A DNA stretch of 6,542 nt from Desulfobulbus sp. (GTDB lineage Bacteria; Desulfobacterota; Desulfobulbia; Desulfobulbales; Desulfobulbaceae). Below are positions 6,509-6,542 of this stretch, piece after piece. A program made the translations under genes and the position numbers. The first letter of the stretch is position 1. Every line of letters starts with the position of its first letter. The stretch covers positions 1 through 6,542 of the forward strand of contig JAUVLX010000203.1 of NCBI GenBank assembly GCA_030600525.1, in the 5' to 3' direction. Below the pieces are notes generated by a model. The model was not told the DNA's origin. It worked only from the letters and a program-made list of their open reading frames with translations, and searched no databases.

Positions 6509-6542
6509 AATTTCTTCGAGAGACATGGGGTGCGTCATAATT

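Overview
The window looks like an ordinary bacterial chromosome segment. Everything recognisable lies on the + strand. Family resemblances (a peptide-type ABC importer, an adenine deaminase, a DUF1835 protein) and the Shine-Dalgarno-like sites suggest a Gram-negative bacterium, possibly proteobacterial or desulfobacterial. I cannot place it more precisely, and that is inference.

Layout. (1) Positions 2-4030 hold a peptide/nickel-type (family 5) ABC importer operon: the 3' end of a periplasmic solute-binding protein gene (2-439), a hairpin with a T-rich tail (451-500), two inner-membrane permeases (555-1526 and 1546-2373), and one long gene for a fused two-domain ATPase (2411-4030). The ATPase gene is interrupted by an in-frame TGA at 2561-2563, directly after the first Walker A motif. 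(2) Positions 4073-5728 encode an adenine deaminase, 42 bases after the ATPase gene and probably read through from it. By eye it is more AT-rich than the transporter genes. (3) A 183-base AT-rich gap (5729-5911) carries an inverted repeat, a weak terminator-like hairpin and a run of ten T. (4) Positions 5912 to about 6540 hold a DUF1835-type gene broken by an in-frame TAG at 6203-6205, with a tail that seems to lose frame near 6500.

How the parts fit. The binding protein, permeases and ATPase form one importer; its substrate cannot be read from the sequence. The adenine deaminase next door converts adenine to hypoxanthine plus ammonia, so import of a purine-containing or nitrogen-rich compound is possible but only suggested by gene order. 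The most notable point is that two of the six genes each contain one premature stop, each one base away from the codon expected at that position (Gly to TGA, Gln to TAG). TAG is the normal terminator of three other genes here, so wholesale recoding of TAG is unlikely. Gene decay or sequencing error are the simplest readings. I found no RNA gene, CRISPR array, insertion sequence or clear novel system.
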